A stretch of DNA of 64,000 bases from Gnetum montanum (taxonomy: Eukaryota; Streptophyta; Gnetopsida; Gnetales; Gnetaceae): the NCBI GenBank assembly GCA_015680685.1, contig MNCI01013830.1, positions 584,222 to 648,221 of the forward strand, given 5' to 3'. The notes beneath the pieces were generated by a model. The model saw nothing but the letters and a program-made list of their open reading frames with translations. It searched no databases and had not been told where the DNA came from. The position numbers and the translations under genes are program-made. Of the stretch, positions 11,476-24,733 are shown piece after piece (the stretch's first letter is position 1; each line of letters starts with the position of its first letter).

Positions 11476-12815
11476 GCATTGCCTAGTTCTATAAAAAATT
11501 GTTCCAAACCTATAACTGGCACTCTCGATGAAATGCCCATAGCATCTGTTAGCACAAAACATGCAATAGAATGGTACGATGACATAAAAAAGTACCTTCT
11601 ACAAGGCGAACCTCCACAACATTTGACAAATGCTCAAAACGACGCAGTGCGAAAATGCTCTTGGAAATATGCATTAATAGCAAAAACATTGTGTTGCAAA
11701 TCCTATGAAGGCATTATATTGATGTGCATTAGTAGCATCGATGGTCAAACGATTGTAGAACAAGTCCACGAAGGACTTTATGGAGGGCACATAGCACCCA
11801 AAGAAATGGCAACAAAGATTAGGCACTTGGGCTACTATTGGCCACACATGGAGTATGATTGCTTCTCCAAGGTCAGGACATGTAACATTTGCCAAAGGCA
11901 TGGTAACCTAATGCATGTGCCACCTAACGAATTACACACAAAAAAATCACATGGCCATTCCAAAGATGGGGATTAGACATCATTGGACTGTTAATGCCAC
12001 CATCTTCTATAGGGCATAGCTTCATTATCACTGCAATTGAATACTTCACAAAATGGGTGGAAGCTATTCCCCTTAGGAAGCCCACTTCTAAGCATGTTTT
12101 CACTTTCATACTAGAAAACATGGTGACCTGTTTTGGTATTTTGATGACCATCTTTACTGACAATGGACCATAGTTCAGTAGTGTGGATACTAAAAGCTTC
12201 TGTGAAAGCCTGGGTATTAAACATGAATTCTCATCACCTTACTACCCACACATCAATGGTCAAGTGGAGGCTACAAACAAAACTATCATCATGATGCTCA
12301 AAAGGATGCTAAATCATTGCAAGAGATGATGGCACGAACAATTAGTCTATGCATTGTGGGCATACAGAACGACACATCAAATAGCTATAGGTAAAACTCC
12401 ATATAGTCTTGTATATAGATCTAAAATTGTTTTACGTTTGGAGTTATAGGTTCCCTCATTGTGGATAGCTCTCTCAGGTCTCCTCGATGAAAGCCAAAGC
12501 AATGAATTGCGCATTGCTGACCTTGACTCGGTAGAAGAGGAATGTGTGCGGATGCTTGATCAAATCAAGTGTACCAGAAATAACAACAATAATGACACCA
12601 ACAAAATCTACATAAGCACTTGATTAAGGAGGGATACCTAGTCCTTAAGGTTGTCGGTGAACACCTAGATAAATTCTTAGCTAACTAGGAAGGGCCCTAC
12701 TTAGTCACCAAGATGTAGAACAATGGAGCATTCAAACTTGCTGACATGGACAGGAACGAGTTCACTAATCCCACAAATCACCTGTACCTAAAATGGTATT
12801 ATGTTTTATGAACTT
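11476..12815 (+). pseudogene. pol: Element D: integrase and C-terminal tail
   Basis: Integrase that would insert element cDNA. The zinc-binding domain is at 11760-11900: VHEGLYGGH, then TCNICQRH. The catalytic core follows: DIIGLL near 11970, TDNGP near 12157 and GQVEATNKTI near 12255, so the D,D,E residues are all still present, unlike A and F where the Glu codon reads Lys. The tail near 12650-12810 (FLANWEGPYL-like, then NHLYLKWYYVL) matches A's end (NHLFLK). A stop lies directly after TDNGP, and frameshifts are present. Confidence 0.85.
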
Positions 12816-13175
12816 GAGGTACGTAACGGTCCTGGAATCATGACCTAAAACTGATACCATAGAACGGTCTTGGGGCTATGATTTGAAACTGGCATCATAG
12901 AGTGTCCTGGCGTCATGACAGTAAAATGATGCCACAGAGCTCTATCTAGTATGACACTAAACTATCACATTTGTTTGCTATAACATAAAATTAGCATGTA
13001 GAGTCCACTAAGACTATAAACTAGTTTGCCTCTTCATAGTCCACTACGACTATAAACTAGCATTGTACCATCCACTACGATGCTAAACTGGCACCATCCA
13101 AAGGGTTATGATGTGAAACTAACCTACAATAGTTCACTAAGACTATAAAATAGTGACATCATTGACAACTAGGCA
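12816..13175 (+). repeat. Spacer J2 of element D
   Basis: A run of 30-42 bp degenerate units after pol, for example TCCACTACGACTATAAACTAG near 13040 and variants near 12830, 12870, 12910, 12945, 13000 and 13075. The same phrase is seen at J1, but at higher copy number. Confidence 0.75.
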
Positions 13176-14247
13176 ATACTTGAAAAGATATGTTGCTACA
13201 ATTGGTTGTACGTGATCCATAAAGACTTACTACATAATTTATCTCATGGACCCTGATGAAGTTGATGTTGTTCATGATTCTGTCTGCTTTGAAATTGCAC
13301 AAGGTGGATCCATCTTCTTGGTTGTATTAAAGTCTAAAGTTCATAGTTAACCTAATCATTTGTAATTTTCTTGTATTCTTGGAGTTTTGTTTGCAGGATG
13401 ACACACCTACAATGTTCGTGCACAGATGCATTTCATTGTGACAACAAGGTATCACATTCTTCTTGATGCATGCAACTGGGTTAATCAATCCATTCATAAG
13501 TACATTCCTAACTCCTGATACATTCCCTATTCTCCATCATGTCCCTCTTATCCTATTCAATTACACCCCCTTGATACATTCTACTTATCTTAAAGCTTTT
13601 AATACACTATTGCACATTGTGATTCTCTAAGCAGTTGCAACGCAAAACACAGTACATGGTACATGATACAAATGCAAGTGCATGAGCATGAGTATAGCAC
13701 TAAAAGAAAGATCTTTCAAAAATAACAAAAAGAACAAAAAATGAAAAAAAGAAGAAGCAAAATGCATGGAAAAGGTCTTCATGACCTTGTTGACATCATA
13801 GACCAAAGATCATTGGCTCTTCTCATACAAGCCCCAGGAAGGAAGGCAATTGTCTTGGAAAAATAGTTACACTCATGTCTCAAATGATCATGTTGCACAT
13901 TATCATGTGGCTTTGGCTATTTACAATAGGCTCCCATAAAAACTCTGCAAGAGTCTCATTTCTCCAAAGAACACACCTCCTATGTCTTGGTTTCGAGTAT
14001 GCTAAACACTGGCTACTGAAAAGGACTAAAAACGTGGCTTGTTCATGTGAGAGCATTCCTCTCCCATAATTCCAACAACAATTATAACCTTTCATCAACT
14101 ATTGATTACCCCCTATTACAACCAATCCCCTTGCATCTTGAACTGCATTCCCCCAATCTCATGTACTTTTGAACATAGTGCAATGACATCTAGCCAGGGG
14201 CCAATGGACAATGCTTAGTACTTGGTTGGTCATGGTGTTTTGTACTT
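13176..14247 (+). other. Element D 3' untranslated region
   Basis: No coding signal is seen. Stretches match the 3' regions of F1 (49740-50700) and F (56280-57190), including a TTCTTGGAGTT-like word near 13375. The short ORFs at 13875-14098 on both strands look like chance. Confidence 0.5.
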
Positions 14248-14301
14248 CTTTGTCGACACCTCTTAGGTGGATTCCTCTAGACATCAACAAATAAGGGCCA
14301 A
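14248..14301 (+). other. Hairpin and polypurine tract, element D
   Basis: CTTTGTCGACACCT is followed by ATCAACAAATAAGGGCCAA and the 3' LTR at 14302. The two arms are imperfect inverted repeats. The 3' arm overlaps the purine-rich tract that should prime plus-strand DNA. The same layout is seen in A, F1 and F. Confidence 0.7.
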
Positions 14302-16117
14302 TGAAACACCACTAATTTCATCCTAATACTAAGAAATGAGAACAACTTAGAGCCTTTTGAGCTTTTGGAAGGAAAAAATTTGACTAAGGCATGGAACTCA
14401 CATCGAGCTTTTCAAGCCAAGCTAACTCATGCTGGGCTTGTCAAGCCAATCTTGCTAACACTGGGATTGTCAAGTTGGGGTTGACCTCAGTGTGAGCAAC
14501 TCCAATGACTTCAAGATCAAGTGAAAGATGGTCCAATCTGAGGGTGCAAGTCATCTTCATGGGTCCACTATTGTTGAATTCAAGTTTCACCATTCAGGAG
14601 TTTAGATTTTGGGCCAAATTATAAAATTTTCTTTGTCATGCTCAAGTCGCATTCAGCTCACACTAGCAGCGTGTGTCCAGCGTGAGTACTGATCACACCT
14701 AGTGTAAACAAACTCTAAGAGCCTTAAAATTGAGTCAAAATGGTCTAAGTTCGAAGGTGCAAGTCATCCTCAAGGTCCATTGATGATTACTTCAAGTCCC
14801 AGCCTCTAGAATTCTAGAATTTAGGTCCAAAATCACAAATATTTTGTTACTCATGCTTAGGTCATGCTGGGGTCATGCTTAGCTCACACTAGTAGTGTGA
14901 GCCCAACATGAGCTACCAAAAGTGGCTCAAATCGAGGCACATCCAAGCTCAGTTTTCAACATGTAGTTTACTCTCAAGGTCAACCAAAGTTAGGAAATTG
15001 TTGCACTCAAAGAACAGGCTTCAAATATCAAAAATTGTTGTGAAATGTATCATTTTTATCTTACTCACACCCAAGTCATGCTTAGGTCATGCTGAGCTCA
15101 CGTTGGCAGCATGAGTCCAGCATGAGAATTGATCATGCCTAGTCAAAAGCATGCCAAAAATACACTAAGGACATGCCAAGATAAAATAAATGCATGTTGG
15201 AAGCTTTTGTAAAATAGAAGTACCTCCAATAGCCACAAGACCACTCACATCAGCATCCTGTACCAGTCAATCCATGGATTGAGAAGTTCCAAGAGAACCG
15301 GAGTCAATTTCTCTTATTGTACACCATCATTTTTTATTGTCAATTTTCACCATTTGTGAGATTTTCAAGCTCTTACACTCCAAATTGTATTTACTTATAT
15401 GTGCATACACTAGCTTGTGTAAGCGAATACATGCTGTAAGATACAGTACATCTGGTCAAGAACGTAGCCTGCCTATGCACTTCCAATTCACACGCAGTTG
15501 TCCATCAAACACTTGCATATAATTCATTTCCCTCTCATCTCTTAGCTATTGATCTCATCCATGAATTCTGCGCCTAAGCCTAGCCAAACCTTATAAATAC
15601 CCATCCATTCACATAAACAGGGTTGGCAATTTTGGAGGTTGATAGCTTTGGAAGCATCGACTAGCAACTTTGTACGCTCGGGATCATGTGACTTCTAGCA
15701 TCCAAGCACCTATAAACACATCACTTCGGGGCTTAGCACTTGACTTGGCATCCACACATGCAACTATGATTTGACCAGTGCACATCCTTGTTAAGAAATA
15801 CAATATAGTTCATTATTTCCTTCCATTACATTGTTTTCTCTATTTTGATCTATTTTACGCTTTTGTATATGCCGTTGTAGTTTTGTGCTTTGTTTACATT
15901 TAGTATGTCACCAGTTACAATAACCTCAACACAAGACATAGCTTACGTTCAGGGAAGTCCTTGGTTGATTTACGTGAAGACCATCCAAGGCACTCTACCT
16001 TTGTTCTTTTTTTCTAGCTTGCCCTCACACAAAGGTAGGGTTAGCTATGTCTCTCCAGGAATCTTTCGCTGTTTATTTTTTTCTTTCAACCTCACGTTGA
16101 AGATTTCAGTCAGAACA
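14302..16117 (+). repeat. Element D 3' LTR
   Basis: An 1816-bp copy of 3660-5451, starting TGAAACACCACTAATTT and ending CAGAACA. The TATA-like box is at 15592-15599. By eye the first 300 bp differ from the 5' LTR at roughly 15-20% of sites, so the insertion is old. Confidence 0.93.
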
Positions 16118-17300
16118 AGAATATTGGTCCACCTCTCTCCATTTGACTAATTGTTTGAGCCACTTCATTGAGGTAACTCATTGCAAGATGGCACATACAT
16201 GGATCCTCACCACTTATTCTTACTTTTTGCTCTTGTTCATGGAAGAGCTACTCTTGGATTTTTTGTAGGAATTTAATGGTAATGTGGGCCTTCAACATTA
16301 TTTTTTGAGTAAGTGGTAAAGGTGGTGATTTCTACTTCTCTTCCTTGGACATAGCAAGGATCTTGTCTTTTATGATATTAGACCAACAAATAATGGGAGT
16401 ATGTTTGATTATGTCATTTGCATAGTAGACTATCTGTATCTTTTTATAGATTTTTCTAATAAGGCATGAAAAAGGAATAGTTTTCCTTACACATTTATTT
16501 TCCTCAAAGCACTTTTTATTCTTTAGATAGATTAGCCATGTAGGAATTATAGGAAATTTTTCTCTTAAGGTGACACATGCATGGGTAGAGAAAGTAGTCA
16601 TCTTGCTAGGCCTCACCATTATATTTTGAAGCATATGTGTTCCACTAGTATGAGCATACAAAAATCCTTATGGTCAGCCCCATAACATCACTAGGTCACT
16701 CCCTTTTTGCCTCTGGGTCTACTTGTGTAGAGATCTTTGCCAGATAGATACTAGAATTAGGTTGACCAAGAGCTTGTGCAATAGCTTCCATTGAGTAGGA
16801 TATCTAAATGTCCTTAATTATTACAATGGCTCCTATCTTTTAGCTATTTCAAAAGAGATATGTCTCTCCCATGTACCACTCCCCACTAGCAGTGATGATT
16901 GGCTACATGGGAGAGTTTTGCAACTACTTCTTGGCTTCTAGTGAAGCATGTTCTAAGAATGATCCAAAGTTTAGTTCTTAGAGAATTGAGCATTGGACAT
17001 CATGAGGATTGATTGTATCAAGGTAGGCTTGTGTTAATATGACCTCAAGTCCTATTATTGGCCTTGGTGCCTTTTCTTCTTTGAGATTGTTCTATTGCAG
17101 CTTCTTCTTTAGGAATCTATTAGACAAATTCCACTTTGGGCTCCTCCTAAAGAGGTCCCATTACATGAGTTTCTACTACCTACTCCTAGGCTTGTTTCTA
17201 CTATTTCCTTCTAACTCTAGGTCATTTGTCCTTTTGTTGGGATGGTCCTCCTTCTTAGACCTATAGTCTTGGTACTATCTTTTATCACAACATGACTAAG
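16118..17300 (-). pseudogene. Element B: third ORF, N-terminal part
   Basis: The minus-strand coding remnant upstream (in B's sense) of D. The order of motifs resembles the plant retrotransposon protein found after pol in Athila-type elements. A block near 16850-16770 (IVIIKDI, then ISYSMEAIAQALGQP) follows the pattern V-x-[VIK]-[RK]-G/D-x-x-[IV]-x-[FY]-S-x-x-x-I-x-x-x-[LF]-G. A block near 16500-16440 (CVRKTIPFSCLIRKI) follows the pattern of its second half. The longest open piece is 16332-16661. The role of these proteins is unknown; an env-like role has been proposed for the position. Element D splits it at 16117. Confidence 0.5.
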
Positions 17301-19290
17301 GATTACCATTTAATGTATAACTAGAAGTAATTAGGATACCTTATATCTTTGGGAAAGTTACACCTAGATAATTTGTGATCATGGTTGATTTGATTATTTC
17401 AATTATTATTTTCTTCTATTTTAATATTAATAATTAAATTTAGATTTACCAAAGTTTGTTGGAAGGGTTAAACTCTCGCAAAATTTGATGATTTAATATT
17501 ATTCTATTCATTAACCCTTTGGGGGAGTTAGAAAAATTTTGAAAAAGTTTCTTCACAAACCTTAAGGTTTATGGCCTCCATGACTAAGAGCTTATCTTTG
17601 GTAGCTAGAGGATCGAAGAACAAAGAGATTTGGAAAAATGGTGTGAAAATTATGGGATTTGGAAGGTTTTGGGCTATAAAAAATTGGAAAAAATCCCCTT
17701 TTATTTTGAAGCAAATGACAAAATATTTCAAAGTGTTGGGCATATTTATAGAATTTTTGCATTGTGTTGACATGGCCTAGTTGACATGGCTATTGACCAC
17801 TATTGATGTTGCCAAAACTAATAAGAAACAAGGATTTTTCACATGAAATGAGGATCAAATGAAAGAAAAAAAGGCCATGGACATGATGAAAATATTAGAA
17901 GATGATCTTGAACTTTCAAAAATATAGAAATTATTAGAGAATGAGATTTTATGAAAAAAATGCCTTAAGAAGCAAACAATTGGATGCATAATGGAGCACC
18001 TGAAAGATTTGATTGTAGCAACATTTAAGGGTAAGGAACCTAACTAAATCAACCATGAGATATGAAAGTGGATCCTCCACATAGTGGCACATGTCTTTTT
18101 TACCTTTGCATACCTCAACTAAGGAGTCTATGGATCCCATAATTGATTAATGGTTAGAAAACATTAGGGATGAAAACCCAAAGAATCCACCAAAGAATTT
18201 CAACATGTCAAACTAAGACATGAAATAAAAACATGAACATTGGTAGTGCAGTGAGTTATGGAGAGCATTGATGGATGAGATAGAGAATGAAATGGATATC
18301 CCAATCATGATCACATGAAGTCCCCTATGAGTTTCATGGTTATATGACTTGATAGAGGCCAACCTTAGTCTAGACCAAAACCAATCAATTTTAGTGATAT
18401 TACATTTCTACTCTAAGATCAGTTTGTCCCCTTGAGATATAACAATGCTTCCACAGAAAACCATCATTTCTTATTTGAGAAGAAAAGAGAAGCAGAAAGT
18501 GAGAAAGGGCCTTAGTTAGAGTGAACCTTTAGGCATGGGTAAGATGTCTTTTTAGTCCCATAACCAATGCTTGTAGCCTATTTATTTTGTCTAATGGGTG
18601 TGCTTTGAATTCCCATCATATTTATTTATTTATTTTTAAACTTTTTATTTTTTCATGAATTTTTGGATGGGAACCACACCATGCAAAGACTTATTCAACT
18701 TCTTGTTATTGGTTGGCAAAAAATGGTAGAAAATCCACAAAACACACATGCACTTAAGCAAGTAGAGAGGTACAAAGAGTATTGAATCTCCTTTAAGTCA
18801 TACCATTTTCAAACCTTTGAATCAAACATGTAAACTACCAAGGTTAAAAGTTTGTTAATGTTTTATTAATGAAAAAAGAACCTCATATTTTCAAAATTAG
18901 GAAAATCATAGAATAGGTGGATCAGTGGATGATGTGAAATCACTGCCTATTCCATGAAAAATAAACCTATCTTAGTTATTGTTCATCAAAATTAAAAAAT
19001 AGAAACCAAACATTAGCAAACAAAAATGTTAAGTACGAATCACCATTAGCAAACAACTATGGCATCACTATGTCCTATTGGCAATAAAGCAATTTTTTAG
19101 AAAACAAGGAAAAGTTACATCAAAATAAAGGAAAATATAAAAGACATTGTAAAATATTCAAGAAAAATAAAACATACTAATGATGTTTTAAAATAGAAAT
19201 TTGGAAAAATAACAAAGTGTAAAAGAATAAAAGATATAAAATAATAAAGTGTAAAATAAGAAAATATGAAAAAACTAAGGGGTCACTTTA
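17301..19290 (-). other. Element B: region between integrase and third ORF
   Basis: A long AT-rich stretch with only short ORFs on either strand (17528-17773 minus, 17571-17780 plus, 17949-18140 minus). Nothing recognisable was found. Its position is that of the spacer, often with a splice acceptor, that precedes the third ORF in Athila-type elements. Confidence 0.4.
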
Positions 19291-20165
19291 ATTAATTAGG
19301 ATGGATGACCATCTCTACCATGATTGAGTTGAAAGGAGGAGATCTGTAAGATTGAGCAAGGTCCTCCATCCATTAAGGTGTTACTTTCACTAGCTACTTT
19401 TTGTGTGTTGACTAGCTACTTTTTGTTCAAATTCTTAGGTTTGTAGATCAACATGGATATAGAACAAAAGGTTTCATAAATGCTATAAGGCCCTTTCCAC
19501 AACATTCGAAACTTAGTCATTGAGGTATGTGTGTGGAATTCTAGTAGAGGACCTTGTCTCTAGGTTGAAACATTCACTTTCTTTATCATAAGCCCATGTC
19601 ATTGTTTACTAAATTCTTTGTGCACTTCATTCAATGATAGGGCTACCAATCAATTTTTATTTAGCACATTCAAGTTTATTAGTCTTTCTTTTTATGTTAG
19701 GCTATAGTCAAGGTCCAAGTCATAGGTTGTTGAAAGTGTACAAAGCTTGGATTCAATAGCTAGAGTAGGTAATTTTTTGTACACTAGCTCACATGGAGAG
19801 TAGGCTATAGGAAGTTTTCATGTTGAGAAATATGCTTAGAGGGAATCATTTATTTTTTTGCTCTAGTTTCTTCTATATTTGCTAATAGTTCTTGTTAGGA
19901 TCTTCATGATCTCCCTATTAGTAACTTCCACTTGACCATTGTCTTAGGGGTGGTAGGGTGTTATTAGTTTATGTTCAACCCCAAAGTATTGCATTAGATT
20001 ACAAAAAGTAGTGCCTATAAAATCGGTTCTGTTGTCAAAAATTAGTGCACATGGCATCCCAAACTTATTTATAACATTTTTTTATACAAACTGCATAGTA
20101 ATAGATGATGTATAGTCAATGGAAGCTATCAGTTATGCCCATTTTGTGGTGTAATATGGACATTT
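19291..20165 (-). pseudogene. pol: Element B: integrase, N-terminally deleted
   Basis: Athila-type integrase core and C-terminus. TKWA (with a stop where V-E is expected), then KFGMPCALIFDN near 20060-20030 gives the second catalytic Asp, and GQVEVTNREIMKIL near 19940-19900 gives the catalytic Glu. LPIAYSPCELVYKKLP near 19830-19790 and the tail near 19560-19490 follow. The zinc-binding domain and the first catalytic Asp are absent, because the frame upstream runs directly into an RNase H start at 20165. The internal deletion keeps the frame. Confidence 0.8.
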
Positions 20166-21240
20166 CTTTTCATTCCACTACATAAGCATGGCTCCCAAGG
20201 CATAATTTGATGTATCTGTCATTATATGAAATGGTCTAAACTGGTCAAGTGCTCATAGAATTGGAGTCTTTATGAGCTTTGGATTGAGGCTCTGGAATGG
20301 ATTTTTGCATTCCTTGATCTAGATGAATGGATCATCTTTCTTTATATGTTGAAATAATGATTTTGTAACTTAGAGAAATTTTGTATAAAATTCTAGTACT
20401 AGCCAATGTGTCAAAGGAATGATTGGACATCTTTAACGATTTTCGGTTGGCTAGTTATTCCTTGGATGACCACTATCTTTTCAAGGTTCATCTTAATCCT
20501 TGCCTGAGAAGTTTTGTGCCCTAAAATAATGTCCTCCTAGACCATCAAATTTCTCTTCTACTAATTAATCTGAAGATTTATCTCCACACATCTTTTAAAA
20601 ACTTGCTCAAGGTGGTCCAAGGCTTTCTCAAATGTGGCACCATAGGTGAAGAAGTCATCCATGTAGACTTCCATTATACAACCAATTTGTTATTGAAAAA
20701 TTCTTAAGACCAAGCATTGAAATGGTGCAAGATCATTTCATAGATCAAAAGTTATCTTTTGATATGTAAAAGTCTATTAGGGACTCATGACTATTGTTTT
20801 GGCCTGATCCTCTGTCATGATCTAGATTTGTTGTAGCGACTATAACCATTCAAAAATGTATAATAGTAATGCCCAAATATAATGTTCAACACTTGGTCCA
20901 CAGGTGGTAATGGAAAGTGATCCTTGAATGTTTCCATATTCAATAGCCAAAAGTTGATGTAGACCTACTACTTACCACCTTTCTTTGGCACAATCACGAG
21001 TGGCCTAACCCACTCACTATTTGGAATGGGATACATAAACCCTACCTTGAGGAGTTGTTCAATTACCTCTTTAAAAATCTATGTTAATTTGGGGTTTAAC
21101 CAATGCTATGATTGCCTCTTTGGTTTCATGGTCAGATCAATCTAGATATGATGTTGGAATATCCTTGGATCAATCTCTATGAGTTTAGGATATGACCAAG
21201 CAAAGGATATTGGCCATTTGTTGAACACCCTCAATAGTAT
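20166..21240 (-). pseudogene. pol: Element B: reverse transcriptase and start of RNase H
   Basis: Athila-type RT read right to left. Its start has decayed (GRVYVSHSK near 21045). The catalytic region near 20670-20630 reads VYMDDFFTYGATF, then HLEQVFKRCVEINL, which is the Athila-group signature around the YxDD box. LGHK near 20530 and PILxALDQFRPF near 20260 lead into the RNase H start DTSNYALGAML near 20215. RNase H then breaks off at about 20165. Many stops. Confidence 0.85.
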
Positions 21241-21483
21241 TCACTTTTCTTTAGGAGTAAGATTTGCGATGATGATTACAAGCTGTTCATTTTTCAAAAA
21301 TGCATACTCCATGCTAGTAGGTAGAGTTTTTAACTCTAAAGGCTCTTGTTTAAAATTTTTAGGGATTTCCAACTCTTTCCAATTGATATCATCATTTGCA
21401 TCATCAAAGAGTTGGTGATGAACTTGCTCTAATTCATCCATGCCTTCAACATAAGCACATGTTAGGCTCTTAATAGGTTCCAT
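21241..21483 (-). pseudogene. Element B: pre-RT region
   Basis: An 80-codon open stretch with LPTSMEYAFLKNEQLVIII, the conserved block just before RT in Athila-group polyproteins (L-P-x-x-L-x-Y-x-F-L). Acidic residues precede it. It links protease to RT and is open by chance. Confidence 0.75.
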
Positions 21484-21699
21484 CTAAAGTTTTCTACTTC
21501 CAAGATTAATAGTTAACCACTAGGTGTCCTACTTTTTGATTACTGCATATAGGTACCTTTGGATATCTACCTCATTTACACACTATCTGCATGTAGAAAC
21601 AAATGCTCTTTTATAGACAAGAGATTCTACACACAATTGCACATTGTATCATTATATGGAATGTATGGAACTCAATTCTTCTTTATCTTTCCAAATGCA

Positions 21700-22100
21700 T
21701 TTTCCTTGAAAATTTCTAGAAAATGATTTGTGATGTTCATTCATGCATCAATAGTGACCAACCAAGCCCTTCCCATAATGATTGGAAAGTCCCCCTTACA
21801 ATTCTTAACTTTGATTACTAGAAAATTCGTAGGATGAGACCACCCACAGAAAGTGGTCATAATATCTTCTACTAGTCCAAATGGAATAGTAATGAACTAT
21901 TCTACCAATTTTAAATGGATGTTGCTCTTGTTGAGAGGAGGTAGGTTTGTAGCATTGCACATTTTGTGAAAAATCATATTAACTCTAGAACTTGAGTTAA
22001 GAAGAGCCTTTTATGTCTCATTCTTAGAAATATGAAAATAGATGAGAGGACTTACAAGATTAGATCTTTTCCTAGGAAGGTTTCTAGCCTTGATCCAATT
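21700..22100 (-). pseudogene. Element B: protease
   Basis: A retropepsin-like region: LLNSSSRVNMIFHKMC near 22000-21950, SNIHLKLVE near 21910, PFGLVEDIM near 21870 and DFPIIMGRAWLVT near 21790-21755. The active site, normally D-S-G-A, reads N-S-S-S. Both the Asp-to-Asn and Gly-to-Ser changes need only G-to-A (C-to-T on the other strand), so decay rather than selection explains it. Catalytically dead. Confidence 0.75.
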
Positions 22101-24600
22101 AGATACAATGTGGGTTAACATAACTATGCAAATCTTGGAAAGCATTTGGTTTGAAGGGTTCTCAAAAGGAATGGATGCTGAGGATGAAGGAGATATATGA
22201 TGAGTAGATACATGAGTAGGTGAGGATTTAGTAGGGCTATTGGTTTGGAAGAATGGTCTTTTCTAAGATCTTGGTTCCAAACCACTCAACTAAGAAGCTA
22301 GCTATAAGTTAATGGCCCTGGTAGCAATACGTTGTTATGGTGGGCTAGAAGTTCATCCTACATGGATGGAGTAGGTGGTAATTGGGTTGAGGATGGAGGA
22401 GCATGTGCTAAAGGATGAGGAGGATGATAGGGTTATGGGGTTGCTCCTCTAGTATATGGAGAATGAGTTTTGTAATACTTTGCATGGTAGTAGTAATGTT
22501 GAAAAGAAGCATGACTAGAAGAGTTATGTAGAGACATTGGTCATTAAAGATAGTACTAATACAAATTTACCTTCCTATAAGGTTATTGTTGCCTTTGTGA
22601 TGGCATCCCCCATGAATATGGATGTTGCCACTACTAATACTATTCATATGGTTGTGGTGGAGCTCCACTGGGATAATAATTTTGTTGTTGTTGGTGGAAC
22701 TACCGTAGGTTGCCTTGAAGATAAGGCAACCTTCTTGGTGCTTACCTTTGTGCTAGTCTAAGATTAAGAGCATATATCCTAGATTCCTATAATTATGACA
22801 TAACAAGGAAACATCCCTTGGGATGTTCATATTGGCAGATATTACATCCACCCTCATCATTTTATTATGACTTCACAACCTCTTCTACTATTGTAGCCTT
22901 ATCCTTACCCCTTTGGTAGGAACATTTAGCTTCTTTCATTCTCCTACGGTCACAATCACTACATTGTTTTTTGGATTCTTCTGGAATTTTTAGAGAAGTT
23001 TGAATTATTTTATCCAAACCTTTCCAAATTTTATCAACCTTAGCCAAAATTGTAGATACAAATTTTTGATTTGACAAGGGTTTTCACTACACCGCCTCGT
23101 CAAGTGATGTTTCCCACTCACTGTCATAGAATCAAACCTTTCTTTTTTGGATGAAACAATCCTAGTTATACTCCTTGGTACTTTCCCATTTTCTCAACTC
23201 ATATTACTTTTTTGAAACCTACTCAATCAACCCTTAAATATAATGGAATCTTAGTTTTGATAGTCTTCATTGGGTATAGATCCCAAGAGTTCTCCTTATT
23301 TTTGATCAAAGACAAACTATGATATGGTGAAGATGATCCTATTTAGAATAACCATGGCTAAGACATATATGAAAAAGGGAATAATACCTACCCATGGTGG
23401 TATCTAAGGGTTTATGTGTTCCTTATTTCTAGCCTTTGATTTTCCTTTTCAAGTTTGACACTTTGGAGTATGTTTGATACTTGTTATTAAATAGTACTAG
23501 CATTGTACTTCATCGATGGATTGATTTTACTTCCAGAGATCAATAATAGCTTTTTGGTTCCTTGATGAGTGTTATAGGGAATAGTTTGAGCTTTTTCCAA
23601 TAATTTTCAATATTTTTTAAGGCACAAGAATTATGAAAGTCTTATAAATATGTTTGAGGATTTGAGTTATATCCAACCTCAAATCTAGGGATATTTTTCA
23701 TGTCTAACCTCTTTATTAAGTTATCTTTCACATGCCTAGTAGGAATGCTGATAGCGTTTGCAATGTTGAGCATATTTTAAGTGGCCATTAAGGGTTCATT
23801 TTCATGATCTTGATGATGCTTGTGATGTTCTCTACCATCCCTTCATTCATGATAGTCTCTATGATTATCTTTGTTGTCTCATAATCTATGGTTCTACTTA
23901 GATTTGGAGGAGGAAGTTGAAGCAACGGAGAGGGCATAAAGGGAGGAGGATTGCCACCACCATGATGTCTATCACTTTCCCTTCATTTATCATGGCCACA
24001 ATCCTTAGAGTGATTATCATTATGCTTTTTTGAGTTCACACTTTGACTCCATTTCTTATATTTCCCATGACTATGAGACTCACTATTACCAAAAGCTAGA
24101 TTATTAATCATTAATTTAAGATTTGGGTTTTGCTATCCTTCACCAAAGTCAAGATCAGGAGAGTCTACATGTTGAGAATCCTTGGAAGGAGGTTCCTCAT
24201 TATCCTTTTGGTCTAGTAGGAATAAGTAATTAGTGAACCTTTTTTCCTTCATATATTCATGGTGCTTTTCCTATTGTTTATCTTGTTTGCATTATGTTTT
24301 GGTGGGATAGTAGTGCCAAAAGTCATGATCTTCCACAATGTACTTTTTGTGATTCTTCTTGATGACCAACCTTGTAAGGGTTTGGAGCAACATCCTAGAA
24401 ATAGGTTGGTCAAGTGGTAATACAACATTCCCCTTCATGTCTTACCATCACATTTGTTCATCTTGATGAAGGATGTAAGTATAATTGGGGACAAATTCAT
24501 TAGGATGAGTGTACACCACTCTGCATTCTTATGGTACTATTAACTTAGAATCATCTCACCTATAAGAAGAAGAAGACATTTTTGTTCAAAAAAATTTCTC
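22101..24600 (-). pseudogene. gag: Element B: gag
   Basis: A minus-strand capsid remnant with heavy decay. A Ser/His/Lys-rich stretch near 24110-23990 (NNLAFGNSESHSHGKYKKW), a Pro-rich stretch near 23960-23910 (GGGNPPPFMPSPLLQLPPP), and a helical region near 23900-23800 are visible. The Lys-rich open piece at 22865-23077 lies where the gag C-terminus is expected. I do not recognise a zinc knuckle. Identity is inferred from position between primer site and protease. Confidence 0.5.
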
Positions 24601-24733
24601 AGTATTCTTGTACTATAGTTTTGATTAATTATGATATAGTTATATTTTTCAAATAATTATGACCTTAGGTTTCAATCTGACAATCCTAAATAATATTCAG
24701 TAACTCCTACATAGCACACATATAAACTATAAG

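Larger units (their letters stand above)
3660..16117 (+). mobile_element. Element D: Tat-type Ty3/gypsy retrotransposon, nested in B
   Basis: A complete but decayed LTR retrotransposon of 12458 bp on the plus strand. It starts TGAAACACC and its right end is CAGAACA. The 5 bp before it (3655-3659) and after it (16118-16122) are both AGAAT. It has both LTRs, a primer binding site, gag, protease, RT, RNase H, a second RNase H, integrase and a polypurine tract, in that order. The extra archaeal-type RNase H between RNase H and integrase places it in the Tat group. All reading frames carry stops, so it cannot move by itself. It splits B's third ORF. Confidence 0.92.

Noticed and set aside
14283-14301. 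TTGGCCC on the minus strand beside the D 3' LTR, first read as a primer binding site of a minus-strand element
   Set aside because: D's coding is on the plus strand and the true primer site is at 5457; this is the polypurine tract of D.
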